A DNA stretch of 64,000 nt from Roseibium sediminis (GTDB lineage Bacteria > Pseudomonadota > Alphaproteobacteria > Rhizobiales > Stappiaceae). A program made the translations under genes and the position numbers. Below are positions 44,590 to 54,020 of the stretch, piece by piece. Location of the stretch: assembly GCF_008711325.1 (NCBI RefSeq), contig NZ_VXDB01000018.1, positions 33,979 to 97,978 on the forward strand, written 5' to 3'. Below the pieces are notes generated by a model. It worked only from the letters and a program-made list of their open reading frames with translations, had not been told where the DNA came from and ran no database searches. Position 1 is the stretch's first letter. Every line of letters begins with the position of its first letter.

Positions 44590-44642
44590 GTCGGTTTAAC
44601 TGCTTGCTGGAACGGTGAATCACTTCACTGCAACCGGTATTG

Positions 44643-44668
44643 AAAAGGGCGTCTCAGGACGCCCTTTT
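44643..44668 (+). terminator. Rho-independent terminator after fabF
   Basis: AAAAGGGCGTC and GACGCCCTTTT form an eleven-base stem with a four-base loop ending in T residues. It separates the fab genes from mltG. Confidence 0.88.
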
Positions 44669-44699
44669 GCCTCGTAGATTCGGCTTCAGGAGGCCATTT

Positions 44700-45830
44700 A
44701 TGCGCATCAAACCGAAAAGCCCGCGGGAAGCCCTGCAGCCGGAAGTGGCTCCAGGTCCACCTCCACGTTCTCGGCATGTGCGCAATCCTGTCGTGATCCT
44801 CATCAACATGCTCATCACGCTGACCGTGTTCGCCTTGGTCGCCGTTGGTGCGGGGCTTTACCTCGGCAAGCAGAAATTCGAGCAGGCAGGCCCGCTGAAG
44901 CAGGACGCAACCGTGATCGTTTCGTCCGGCGCCGGTCTTTCCGGCATCACCGACCGACTGACCGACAAGGGCGTGATTGCCGACGACTGGGCGGACGACC
45001 TGATCTTCAATCTGGGTGTTCGCTTCTACAAGAACGAGAAAAAGCTGAAGGCCGGGGAATATGCCTTCGCGCCCGGTGTTTCCATGCGCCAGGTGATGAC
45101 CGACCTTGTCGAAGGGAATGCGGTGAACCATGCCGTCACCATTCCGGAAGGCTGGACGACAGCGCAGATCGTGGAACGTGTCCGCGCGCATCCGGTTCTT
45201 GTTGGGGAAGTGGAAGAGGTTCCGGGGGAAGGCGAACTGTTGCCTGAGACCTATTCCTTCACCCGCGGCACAACGCGCCAGCAGATCATCGACCAGATGA
45301 AAGCTGCGCAAGCCAAGGCTCTCAAGGAGATCTGGGAGCGCCGTGTCGCCGATCTTCCGATCAAGACACCTGAGGAACTGGTGACGCTGGCCTCCGTGGT
45401 AGAGAAGGAAACTGCCAAGGCGGACGAACGCTCTCGAGTTGCCGGCGTGTTTGTCAATCGCCTGAACAAGAGCATGCGTCTTCAGTCCGACCCGACGATC
45501 CTCTATGGCCTCTTTGGTGGTGAAGCCTGGACGACAGATCGCTCAGCCATCACACAATCGCAATTGAAGGCTGAAAACAAATACAATACCTATCAGATCG
45601 ACGGATTGCCGCCGGGACCGATCGGCAATCCGGGTCGTGCGGCCATGGAAGCGGTTGCCAATCCTTCGCGGACCAAGGACCTCTTCTTTGTTGCTGACGG
45701 CACGGGTGGTCACGTTTTCGCCGAGACCTACGAGCAGCATCAGGCCAATGTTCGCAAGTGGCGTCAGATCGAGCGGGAGCGCCGCGAGGCTGAAAAGAAC
45801 GGTACTTCGGACCAGAAAGCCAATAACTGA
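44700..45830 (+). CDS. mltG: Endolytic murein transglycosylase MltG
   Basis: A 376-residue enzyme that cuts nascent peptidoglycan and sets glycan strand length. After a cytoplasmic start there is one membrane helix (VVILINMLITLTVFALVAVGAG, about 30-51), then the LysM-like and YceG catalytic domains: LASVVEKET with the catalytic glutamate, LQSDPTILYG and YNTYQIDGLPPGPIGNPG. The ATG at 44700 has AGGAGG eight bases upstream. It commonly follows fabF in this group of bacteria. YicC and gmk follow. Confidence 0.95.
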   Translation: MRIKPKSPREALQPEVAPGPPPRSRHVRNPVVILINMLITLTVFALVAVGAGLYLGKQKFEQAGPLKQDATVIVSSGAGLSGITDRLTDKGVIADDWADDLIFNLGVRFYKNEKKLKAGEYAFAPGVSMRQVMTDLVEGNAVNHAVTIPEGWTTAQIVERVRAHPVLVGEVEEVPGEGELLPETYSFTRGTTRQQIIDQMKAAQAKALKEIWERRVADLPIKTPEELVTLASVVEKETAKADERSRVAGVFVNRLNKSMRLQSDPTILYGLFGGEAWTTDRSAITQSQLKAENKYNTYQIDGLPPGPIGNPGRAAMEAVANPSRTKDLFFVADGTGGHVFAETYEQHQANVRKWRQIERERREAEKNGTSDQKANN

Positions 45831-45881
45831 TCCAGTCCCGCTTGCGGTGAGCGGCGGGGTTGGCGGAAACGGAGAAACCCC

Positions 45882-46775
45882 ATGGCGTTAGCCAGCATGA
45901 CAGGATTTGCCCGATCGGCGGGCGAGGCCGGAGCCGTTCGGTGGGCGTGGGAACTCCGATCTGTCAACGGCAAGGGACTGGACGTCCGCGTCCGCATTCC
46001 GACCGGACTTGAAGGGCTTGAGGTCAAGATCAAGGAACGGGCCGGAAAGCTTCTCAAGCGCGGCAATGTGAATATCGGCCTGTCCATGCAACGGGACCAA
46101 TCCGAAGCAACGCTGGCGATTAACGAGAGTGCTTTGGAAGCGGTTCTCTCTGCCGTAGACCTCCTGCGATCACGGATGCCGGATTTGCCGCCACCGAGCC
46201 TCGATGGCATTCTGGCGCAAAAGGGCGTGTTCGAATATCAGGAACCCGAGGACGACGAGGCTGCGCGTGACGAGCTTCATGCTGCGCTCCTGACCTCGCT
46301 GGACGGAGCCCTGCTTGATCTTGTTGACATGCGCCACACGGAAGGCGCGGCCATCGGTGACTTGCTTGCCAACCAGCTGTCGCGGATTGCGGATCTGACC
46401 GAAGCTGCAGAAGTGTTGCCGGCCCGTCAACCGGAGGCCATCAAGGCCCGGCTGGCTGCGCAGATCGCGACACTCATGGAGAGCAGTCAGGGGCAATTCG
46501 ATGTCCAGCGCCTGCATCAGGAAGCGGTGCTGCTTGCAACACGCGCTGATATTCGTGAGGAACTCGACCGGTTGGTCGCCCATGTGAAGGCAGCACGTGA
46601 TCTTTTGGCAGCTGGCGGTGCGGTTGGGCGACGCCTCGACTTTTTGGCTCAGGAGTTCAACCGCGAAGCCAACACCTTGTGTTCCAAGTCAAATGACGTG
46701 GAACTGACTGCAATTGGTCTCGACCTTAAATCGGTCATCGACCAGATGCGCGAACAGATTCAAAATCTGGAGTGA
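45882..46775 (+). CDS. YicC-family endoribonuclease
   Basis: A 297-residue protein of the YicC/YloC family, members of which are endoribonucleases acting in RNA turnover. The N-terminus ASMTGFARSAGE and C-terminal RRLDFLAQEFNREANTLCSKS are strongly conserved family marks; the latter holds the acidic metal-site residues. It ends directly against gmk (stop TGA then ATG), so the two are translationally coupled, as in many bacteria where yicC and gmk are neighbours. Confidence 0.92.
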   Translation: MALASMTGFARSAGEAGAVRWAWELRSVNGKGLDVRVRIPTGLEGLEVKIKERAGKLLKRGNVNIGLSMQRDQSEATLAINESALEAVLSAVDLLRSRMPDLPPPSLDGILAQKGVFEYQEPEDDEAARDELHAALLTSLDGALLDLVDMRHTEGAAIGDLLANQLSRIADLTEAAEVLPARQPEAIKARLAAQIATLMESSQGQFDVQRLHQEAVLLATRADIREELDRLVAHVKAARDLLAAGGAVGRRLDFLAQEFNREANTLCSKSNDVELTAIGLDLKSVIDQMREQIQNLE

Positions 46776-47483
46776 ATGATGAGCGATGAAATCGCCGAAC
46801 TGGCCGGGACACGTGTCAGCGCCGAACAGGCTGACAAGCAGCGCCGTGGCTTGATGCTTGTGCTGTCTTCGCCTTCCGGGGCAGGCAAGTCCACCATTGC
46901 GCGTCTGTTGCTGGAAAAGGAAACCAATCTTTCCTTGTCCATTTCGGTGACGACGCGCCCGCGCCGGTCCTCCGAAGTGGATGGCGTTCATTATCATTTC
47001 ATCGATGACAAGCGGTTCGAGCAACTTAAGGCGCATGACGAGCTGCTTGAATGGGCAGAAGTCCACGGAAACTACTATGCGACCCCGCGTGGGCCGGTTG
47101 AAAACGCGCTGGAATCTGGCCGGGATGTGCTGTTCGACATCGATATTCAAGGCACCTTCCAGCTCTATGACAAGATGCGAAGCGATGTGGTGTCCATTTT
47201 CATTCTGCCGCCGTCGATTGCCGAAATGAAATCACGCCTGCGCCGCCGCGCGGAAGATGCCGAGGATGTCATCAATCGCCGTTTGAAGACCGCTGTCGGC
47301 GAAATGCGTCATTGGTCGAAATATGACTATGTGATCGTCAATGATGATCTGGAGCGCGCCTATGAAAGTGTTCGCGCCATCCTGAGGGCCGAGCGCCACA
47401 AGCAGCATCGCTCGCCCGCCATTGCACCTTTGATCGACGGCATGGTCGGGGACCTTGAACGGTCACTGGGAGATGCCGGGTAA
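46776..47483 (+). CDS. gmk: Guanylate kinase
   Basis: A 235-residue kinase that phosphorylates GMP to GDP. Walker A SSPSGAGKST is at 31-40, the GMP-binding SISVTTRPRRSSEVDGVHYHF near 54-74 and DIDIQGTFQL near 120. Residues 1-24 are an extra, non-conserved N-terminus beyond the usual core. An ATG three bases further in (46779) is an equal alternative start. Last gene of the mltG-yicC-gmk run, ending at a shared terminator. Confidence 0.95.
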   Translation: MMSDEIAELAGTRVSAEQADKQRRGLMLVLSSPSGAGKSTIARLLLEKETNLSLSISVTTRPRRSSEVDGVHYHFIDDKRFEQLKAHDELLEWAEVHGNYYATPRGPVENALESGRDVLFDIDIQGTFQLYDKMRSDVVSIFILPPSIAEMKSRLRRRAEDAEDVINRRLKTAVGEMRHWSKYDYVIVNDDLERAYESVRAILRAERHKQHRSPAIAPLIDGMVGDLERSLGDAG

Positions 47484-47511
47484 TCCGGTCCCAGCCCGAT
47501 GCAGTTGCCAG

Positions 47512-47536
47512 AAAACCCGCCGATTGGCGGGTTTTT
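47512..47536. terminator. Convergent terminator between gmk and rsmA
   Basis: AAAACCCGCC and GGCGGGTTTTT pair around four bases, with T residues on the plus side and TTTT on the minus side. It serves gmk and the convergent rsmA operon. Confidence 0.85.
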
Positions 47537-47541
47537 GCTTT

Positions 47542-48384
47542 TCAATTTCCGGAAAACGCGTTCGCGATCCGCACGAAACCTTCGACATCGATTTCCTCGG
47601 CCCGCGAGGTAGGCAGAATGTCCGCGGCCTCCAGAATTGGCTCAGGAGCCTTTCCGAGGCTTTTCAGGCTCGCCCGCAACATCTTTCGCCTTTGTCCAAA
47701 AGCCGCCTGTGTGACCTTCTCAAGATCTTTTAGGCTGCATGGCAAGGGGGAGGGGTTCGGCGTCAGGTGAACAACGCTGGAAGTCACCTTCGGGGGCGGG
47801 GTGAACGCCTTGGGTCCAATGTCAAACAGCATACCCGAATGGCAGCGCCATCCTGTCAGAACTCCAAGTCGCCCATAGGCCTTGCTGCCCGGCTTTGCAA
47901 CGATGCGTTCTCCCACTTCCTTTTGGAAGAGAAGGGTCAGGGAGGTCCAGAACGGAGGCCAGTCATCGCCGGTGATCCAGTTCAGGAGGAGCTGCGTTCC
48001 GACGTTGTAAGGTAAATTGGCAACGATACGGATCGGTCCGTCGATGCCAAGGGAAGTCGGGTTGACCTTGAGAGCGTCGTCGCTGATGACCCGAAGGCGG
48101 CCGTCGTAATGGTCTGATATTTCGGCCAACGCCGGAAGGCACCTGGTGTCTTTTTCGATTGCTATTACCTGATCAGCGCCGGCGGCGAGAAGCGCACGCG
48201 TCAGCCCGCCGGGGCCTGGGCCAACCTCAAGGACAGTGTAGCCCTCCAGGGCTCCTGCAGAGCGGGCGATGCGAGACGTCAGGTTGAGATCGAGCAGAAA
48301 GTTCTGGCCGAGCGATTTCTTTGCATCGAGACCATGGGTCGCAATGACCTCACGAAGGGGCGGAAGATCATCAATTTGTGCCAT
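47542..48384 (-). CDS. rsmA: 16S rRNA (A1518/A1519-N6)-dimethyltransferase
   Basis: A 280-residue methyltransferase (KsgA) that dimethylates two adenines near the 3' end of 16S rRNA during 30S maturation. SAM-binding motifs: [10 protein letters not shown] near 24, [12 protein letters not shown] near 50 and the catalytic [11 protein letters not shown] near 123. It follows pdxA by 11 bases; the order lptD-surA-like-pdxA-rsmA matches that of E. coli. Confidence 0.96.
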   Translation of the reverse strand: MAQIDDLPPLREVIATHGLDAKKSLGQNFLLDLNLTSRIARSAGALEGYTVLEVGPGPGGLTRALLAAGADQVIAIEKDTRCLPALAEISDHYDGRLRVISDDALKVNPTSLGIDGPIRIVANLPYNVGTQLLLNWITGDDWPPFWTSLTLLFQKEVGERIVAKPGSKAYGRLGVLTGWRCHSGMLFDIGPKAFTPPPKVTSSVVHLTPNPSPLPCSLKDLEKVTQAAFGQRRKMLRASLKSLGKAPEPILEAADILPTSRAEEIDVEGFVRIANAFSGN

Positions 48385-48395
48385 GGGAGGCCTGT

Positions 48396-49415
48396 CTACA
48401 TTGCTGTGGGATCAGCAAGCACTGCAGCAAAACGAAGAGCTGCGGCAAAGCTGTCTATTTTGGCCATGCCGGTGCCTGCGAGCGAGTAGGCCGTGCCGTG
48501 ATCAGGTGAAGTCCGCACAAATGGCAGACCGAGCGTGACATTCACCGCTTCATCAAAACCGAGCGTCTTGGCGGGAATGAGAACCTGATCGTGATACATG
48601 CCGAGCGCGCAGTCATAGGTGTTGCGTGCATCGCGGTGAAACATTGTGTCTGCGGGCAGGGGCCCGAGCACATCGAGGCCTTCGGCGCGAAGCTGGGCGA
48701 CGGCTGGCTCAATGATGTCACGGTCCTCGGTTCCCATCGTGGCATTTTCGCCTGCATGGGGGTTGAGACCGCAAAGGGCGAGTGTCGGATTGGGGAGCCC
48801 GAACCTTTCACGCAGATCCTTGTGGGTGATCCGCGCGGTTTCAACAATCAGCTCCGTGGTCAGGGCGCTTGGGACACTTGCAAGAGGGATATGAATGGTC
48901 ACCGGGGCCACCATCAGATCAGGACCTGCGATCAGCATAACCGGACGGGGTGTCGGGATCTGCCAGATCTCGGCAGCAAGGGCCGCAAGATATTCAGTGT
49001 GTCCGGGGTACTCGAAGCCCTGGCCGTAGAGAGCTGCCTTGTTGATCGGGTTTGTGACAACTGCTGCAGCAACTCCCTTCTTCACGTCTTCCACTGACTT
49101 GCGGATAGAGGAGATGACGCTCGCGGCTGTTTCTGCCTGTTCTTCACCGGGCTTGTCCAAAATCTCTGGACCGGTCTGAACGACGGGGAGCGCGCGGGAA
49201 AAGAGGGACGAGGCCTGATCTGGCTCGCAAACGGCAAGGGGAACCTTCAGACCCAGCCGTTGGGCTCTGTCTGCGAGAAGCTTAACATCGGAGCGAATGT
49301 AGAAATCAGGCAGTTCAAGCTTCTTGCGGTTTACCCACGATGACAGCGCAATATCCGGACCGATACCGGCAGGTTCGCCGCATGTGACGGCTAGAGGTTT
49401 CTTGATCTGAACCAT
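48396..49415 (-). CDS. pdxA: 4-hydroxythreonine-4-phosphate dehydrogenase
   Basis: A 339-residue enzyme of pyridoxal phosphate synthesis that oxidises 4-phosphohydroxy-threonine. [13 protein letters not shown] near residue 12 and the metal site around [13 protein letters not shown] near 215 and [11 protein letters not shown] near 275 are diagnostic. It lies nine bases after the surA-like stop and is cotranscribed with rsmA. Confidence 0.95.
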   Translation of the reverse strand: MVQIKKPLAVTCGEPAGIGPDIALSSWVNRKKLELPDFYIRSDVKLLADRAQRLGLKVPLAVCEPDQASSLFSRALPVVQTGPEILDKPGEEQAETAASVISSIRKSVEDVKKGVAAAVVTNPINKAALYGQGFEYPGHTEYLAALAAEIWQIPTPRPVMLIAGPDLMVAPVTIHIPLASVPSALTTELIVETARITHKDLRERFGLPNPTLALCGLNPHAGENATMGTEDRDIIEPAVAQLRAEGLDVLGPLPADTMFHRDARNTYDCALGMYHDQVLIPAKTLGFDEAVNVTLGLPFVRTSPDHGTAYSLAGTGMAKIDSFAAALRFAAVLADPTAM

Positions 49416-49424
49416 CGTCGGTGA

Positions 49425-50345
49425 TCAGGGGTAGACGATTGTTGCGCGGCGCTTGACGTCCATGAGATAGCGGCGGGACATCTGTTCCCCTTCCTTTTCT
49501 CTCAATTCGTTTTCCACTTCCGTCCGCGCCGCAATATCCGAAGCAATCTCACGCTTGCCACATACGGCGATCATTTCAAACCCGACTTCCGTTTGTTGGG
49601 CCGATGTCAGCTTGCCGAGAGACGTCTTGTTTATTTCCGTCCGCATTTGCGGGGGCAACTCTGTCTCAAGCCGTCGGCCGATCGGACGGACCACCACTTC
49701 CTCGTATTTGCCGAGGATGGCGCCGGGGTTGTCGCAGCCATCGAAGGCCTTGCGAATGCTGTTGCTTTCACCCAGACGCTTGTTGCGGAAGCCCTTTGAA
49801 GACTTTTTTGGCACGACGACGATTACGCGTTGCAGATCATATTCGACACTTACGTTCTTGTTCTCGTCATCAGACTTGCGAAGGGCGGTCACAATATCCG
49901 ATTCCGAAATCTTGATCTGGCTGCGGAAGCGGCGCTGCACGGCCTGTTGCCAGGCGAGCTGGGCTTTCAGACGGTCTTTCAGGGTTTGCGGGTTCACGCC
50001 GCTCTGACGAAGAGCTTGCGACAGTTTTGCCGGGGTCAGTTTCACATTGCTTGCAATGTTCGCAAAGGCATTGTTGACCTGCGTCTCCGAGACGGAAATG
50101 CCAAGCCGGGACGCTTCTCCAACGCGGAGCTGGTCTTCAACCAATTCCTGTTCTGCTTCACGCGTGGAAGCAGCAACGGACGAGCGCTGTATCAAGCGGA
50201 TCAGCTTTGCGCGTTGGCTGATATCGTAGTTGGTGATCGGTGTCTCATTGACGATCACCTTGATCCCGGCCTGAGCCACAGTGGGTCCGAAGCCTGCCGC
50301 AACAACGAGCAGTGCCAGAATGATCTGATGGAGGCTTCTACGCAT
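49425..50345 (-). CDS. SurA-like periplasmic chaperone
   Basis: A 306-residue exported protein with a signal peptide (SLHQIILALLVVAAGFG, cleaved after AQA) and a SurA N-terminal chaperone domain (IKVIVNETPITNYDISQRAKLIRL). The C-terminal part holds only a weak parvulin-like region, and it is shorter than E. coli SurA (about 430 residues with two such domains). Position between lptD and pdxA makes it the SurA equivalent that escorts outer-membrane proteins such as LptD. The ATG at 50345 starts the signal peptide; a longer reading from 50489 is rejected. Confidence 0.85.
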   Translation of the reverse strand: MRRSLHQIILALLVVAAGFGPTVAQAGIKVIVNETPITNYDISQRAKLIRLIQRSSVAASTREAEQELVEDQLRVGEASRLGISVSETQVNNAFANIASNVKLTPAKLSQALRQSGVNPQTLKDRLKAQLAWQQAVQRRFRSQIKISESDIVTALRKSDDENKNVSVEYDLQRVIVVVPKKSSKGFRNKRLGESNSIRKAFDGCDNPGAILGKYEEVVVRPIGRRLETELPPQMRTEINKTSLGKLTSAQQTEVGFEMIAVCGKREIASDIAARTEVENELREKEGEQMSRRYLMDVKRRATIVYP

Positions 50346-50519
50346 GAGGTTTCTTCGTCCGTTGATAGTTGCAGAGCGAATTCTGCACACTGCTTCCAGT
50401 TTGTCCACGTTGCCGAAAGTGGTTCTATCCCTGTGAACCATCAAAATGTAGCGGTAAAGTGGCGCGTCGGACCAGTCAACCGGCAACACTCAACCAGAAC
50501 AGGTTGGTTGAGCCGGGGC

Positions 50520-52916
50520 TTATTGCTGCCCCAGCCCCTGAGATAGCTGGAAATCGCCGATCGTGCGCAGGCCAATGCGGAAGTAGATCGTCTTGTTCGT
50601 CGCTTCACCATCGTTGCGGCTTCTGTCTTCAAGGTAAGACAGCGACAAGGAGAAACCTTCGTCGTCATAACCGACGCCGAGACCGTCCTGAACAAAGTTT
50701 TCGTTCTCAAGGTCATACCGGAAGGAACCATAAAGCCGCCAGTTTTCCAGAAGTTTCAAGCTGGCTGACCCGACGATTTCCTCACGTGGATCGGTGATGC
50801 CGAGGCTCGGCTTCTTGTTAAGGAAGGCATAGGTCAGAGACGATACGACCGGACCATAGGTTGCCAGCGCCTGAGCCTGCAAACGATTGACGGAGAAATC
50901 TTCATCATCAAAGCGCGCTTGAGTTCCTACCTTCACGCCGTAACGGGTGTCTAGATAGAGGCTGCCGACATAATCGGACTCACGATTTTCAAGACCAGAG
51001 TCAGAGGCTGCGCCAAGAATGTCTGCCTTGGCAAAGGAGTTGTCTCCGGACAACTGTATAGAGCGACCGAAGAGAGCACTCAGATAGTGGCCTCCGTCCA
51101 GCTGTAGCTTGTAGGACAGACCAAGATTCAGGCGCGACCCACCTTCGGCGCGGTCAAAGCCGGAGAACTTGTCGTATTCGAATAGGGTCGTTGCATCGAA
51201 TACAAGACTTTGTGCGTCTTCGTTCGGCAGCTGGCCGATACGCTGTTCGTCCGGACGCACAATGACTTGTGCGATTGGTTCGATGATCTGGTTTCCGCCA
51301 TTGAAGGTCGCGACGATCGGATAGCGGTACTCAATACCGGCTGCAGGCATGGCTCGACCAGCGAAATCCTCTTCCGCCAGTTGATCAACATCATTGTCGG
51401 ATGACGCCTGCCAGAAGAGATCACCGCGAACATAGGCAAACGGAGTGAATGTCTGCCCGAGCGGATCGATGAACGTGCGACGCCATTCGGCTTCGCCCGA
51501 CAGTCTGGAGAATGTGCCGTCTACGCCGCGGAAACGCGTGGTGTTTCCTCCGTCAGGGGAGAAGGCATCGGTCTCCGCACGCGTGAGCGAAGTGAAATTG
51601 GCCTTCAGTGACAACTCGCCGTCCACGATCGGATCGCTGAACACGTAGTCATAGTCGATGACAGGGAGAACGAAAGCCTGCTTGTCCTGGAGCTGCTGAC
51701 CAACAGGCGAGAAACCTTTGCCTGCATCCAAAGCGGTGTTTCGATAATCTTCCTGCGAGATCGAAAACGCGTAACCTTGAAACGTCAGGCTATTCCGGTC
51801 GGTATAGCCATCAAGATATATGTTTGATCTTTCGGTGTTGCCAAGGCTTGTGAAGCTGTAGTCGGCAAGAAATGCACGATCTGACTTGTGGATCAGATCC
51901 CAACCGTAGGTCCATTTGTCTGTCAGGTTAAACGCACCAGTCGTTCGAACGGCTCCGCGGATCTGTTTGTCGCCGCTTGTTCCGCTAAATTCCGACTGGT
52001 TCGCCTGGCTGATCCCAGCTGCCGAAATCGTATATTCGCCGGAGCGGAGCCTATGGCGAAAGGTTGCGTCCCCCAGAACACCCTGACGGGTAAGGGGGGT
52101 GATGGTCGTTGTCAGGTCATAGTGCGGGTTCAAGGCCCAATAATAGGGAACGGATACACCCAAGCCCAGCTTGTCCGACAAAACGTAGTTCGGGATCAGA
52201 AATCCAGATTTTCGCTTTACAGACGGGTCCGGCATGGACATATACGGGAAGTAGGCGATCGGTACCCCGAAGAATTCAAATCGGGCATCTTCGTAGGTGA
52301 TCGTCTTCGACTGTTTATCATGGATGATCGTTGACGATTTGATCCGCCAGAGCGGCGGTTTTTCCGGCGGGTTCTTCGGCCCGGTGTAGACACTGTACGT
52401 GCCGTTTTGAAAGGTCGTGGTGTTGCCGTTGGCGCGTTCAGCGCTATCGGCTGTGATGCGCGTGCGATCAGCGGTTTCCACGCGCAGCGCACGGGCAAAT
52501 CCGTTGGCCAAATCTTCGGAAAGCGTGATTTCCTCGGTCCGGATCACGTTTCCGTCCGGCTCGGTCAGGATCACATTGCCATAGGCGCTGAGCTGCCCAT
52601 TCTTGCGATCAAAAACGATCTTATGAGCTTCGACCGTTGCACCGTCATAGAAAACCTGGACGTCACCGGTCGCGATAATCAGGTCGCGATCGAAGTCATA
52701 GGTCAGATTATCGGATTCAAGAGCCAGTTCCGCATTCGGATCAAGGTCGCCAACCAGGCCGGACTCAACTCCATCCTGCGCGTGTGCCAGTGTTGCAAAA
52801 TTTCCGGCCTGAACAAGCGCGATCGCGGCCACGGTTCCGAGCAGCTTTGCAAGGAAACGCAACTTCGTGGGGCGTCTGTCTGCGACGTCAACAGGCAAGG
52901 ATGTGAGGATACGCAT
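50520..52916 (-). CDS. lptD: LPS-assembly outer-membrane protein LptD
   Basis: A 798-residue outer-membrane barrel that places lipopolysaccharide in the outer leaflet. After a signal-like N-terminus ending AHAQ comes the LptA-like domain (LTYDFDRDLIIATGDVQVFYDG and IVFDRKNGQLSAYGNVILTEPDG), then the barrel from about residue 200 with SYYFPYM-type and PYYWALNPHYDLTTT segments. The ATG at 52916 is used; a GTG directly before it is possible. It follows lptG by nine bases, in an operon with the surA-like chaperone that assists it. Confidence 0.93.
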   Translation of the reverse strand: MRILTSLPVDVADRRPTKLRFLAKLLGTVAAIALVQAGNFATLAHAQDGVESGLVGDLDPNAELALESDNLTYDFDRDLIIATGDVQVFYDGATVEAHKIVFDRKNGQLSAYGNVILTEPDGNVIRTEEITLSEDLANGFARALRVETADRTRITADSAERANGNTTTFQNGTYSVYTGPKNPPEKPPLWRIKSSTIIHDKQSKTITYEDARFEFFGVPIAYFPYMSMPDPSVKRKSGFLIPNYVLSDKLGLGVSVPYYWALNPHYDLTTTITPLTRQGVLGDATFRHRLRSGEYTISAAGISQANQSEFSGTSGDKQIRGAVRTTGAFNLTDKWTYGWDLIHKSDRAFLADYSFTSLGNTERSNIYLDGYTDRNSLTFQGYAFSISQEDYRNTALDAGKGFSPVGQQLQDKQAFVLPVIDYDYVFSDPIVDGELSLKANFTSLTRAETDAFSPDGGNTTRFRGVDGTFSRLSGEAEWRRTFIDPLGQTFTPFAYVRGDLFWQASSDNDVDQLAEEDFAGRAMPAAGIEYRYPIVATFNGGNQIIEPIAQVIVRPDEQRIGQLPNEDAQSLVFDATTLFEYDKFSGFDRAEGGSRLNLGLSYKLQLDGGHYLSALFGRSIQLSGDNSFAKADILGAASDSGLENRESDYVGSLYLDTRYGVKVGTQARFDDEDFSVNRLQAQALATYGPVVSSLTYAFLNKKPSLGITDPREEIVGSASLKLLENWRLYGSFRYDLENENFVQDGLGVGYDDEGFSLSLSYLEDRSRNDGEATNKTIYFRIGLRTIGDFQLSQGLGQQ

Positions 52917-52925
52917 CACGATTTC

Positions 52926-54020
52926 TTACCCGTCTTCCTGTTGTAGCAGGATCGTCAAACCCATAAGTACTCCAAAAACTCCAGGCGCCCAGGCTGCGAC
53001 GAGCGGAGGAACAATACCCGCACCGCCAAAGTCCTTGGCAAGCTCGGAGAGAACGTAAAGCACGAACCCGGCGACGATTCCACCCAAAATCATGCTTCCC
53101 AACCCACCAAATCGGGATACCCGAAGGGAAACCGCCGCTGCGATGATTATCATTGCTGTTAAAAGCAGGGGGCGGGCAAGAAGAGTCTGATACTGAAGTG
53201 TATACCGATAGGCGGGCAACCCGGCGTTTCGGGCCAATTCGATGAATCTGGGTAGTTTCCAGAACGATATCGATTCGGGAGAGCCGATGCTTTCACGCAC
53301 CTCTGTGGCCGTCAGGAATGTGCTGATTTCATATCGGCCATAGGCTTGCGGGTCACGTTCTGTGGTGTAGACGGTAACGTCCACCAGGTTCCAGATTTCC
53401 TCTCCCAAACGCGCTTCTGCAGCTTCGATGCGTTCCTTGAAGGAGCCTTCCTTGTCGAACGCAAAGATCGTCACATCGAGAAGCAGCGTGCCACCATCAA
53501 GGAGTTGCTTGGCAAGAAGGACCGATTCTCCGTCCAGTCCGTCCTGGCGCACCCAAACATCCTGCGTTGTCTGCAACAGAAAGCTCTGTTCCGACCCAAA
53601 CAATCCCGATGCAACTTCATCAGACTTGTGCTGCAGCCAGACTGCCATCGGGTTGTAAGCGACAACCGAGAGGATGCCGATCAGAAGTCCGACGACGACG
53701 GCAGGTGTGGCGAATTGCCAGACGGAAATCCCGCTGGCACGGGCAACAACCAGTTCGAGTGCGCGGGAAAGAGTAACAAACGCGAGGATCGAACCGAACA
53801 GGACTGCAAAGGGAATGACCTGTTCCAGCAACAGGGGAACCCGAAGCAACGAGATGACTGCAACACGAAGGACGGTGAAACCTTCCTGATCCCCGCCGCG
53901 GCGAACAAGTTCAAGAACGTCAAACAAGAAAATCAGCACTGCAGCCAGCAAGAAAAGGCCAAGGATCGACCTGAGGAAGCGGGCCGAAAAATAGACAGTC
54001 AGGGTACGCCCGAGAATCAT
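52926..54020 (-). CDS. lptG: LPS export ABC permease LptG
   Basis: A 364-residue inner-membrane permease of the LptBFG exporter, which pulls lipopolysaccharide from the inner membrane to the LptA/D bridge. It begins ILGRTLTVYFSARFLRSILG and has three N-terminal helices, a periplasmic jellyroll and three C-terminal helices. Its ATG overlaps the lptF stop (ATGA), so LptF and LptG are made in equal amounts. Which of the two is called F or G follows gene order. Confidence 0.93.
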   Translation of the reverse strand: MILGRTLTVYFSARFLRSILGLFLLAAVLIFLFDVLELVRRGGDQEGFTVLRVAVISLLRVPLLLEQVIPFAVLFGSILAFVTLSRALELVVARASGISVWQFATPAVVVGLLIGILSVVAYNPMAVWLQHKSDEVASGLFGSEQSFLLQTTQDVWVRQDGLDGESVLLAKQLLDGGTLLLDVTIFAFDKEGSFKERIEAAEARLGEEIWNLVDVTVYTTERDPQAYGRYEISTFLTATEVRESIGSPESISFWKLPRFIELARNAGLPAYRYTLQYQTLLARPLLLTAMIIIAAAVSLRVSRFGGLGSMILGGIVAGFVLYVLSELAKDFGGAGIVPPLVAAWAPGVFGVLMGLTILLQQEDG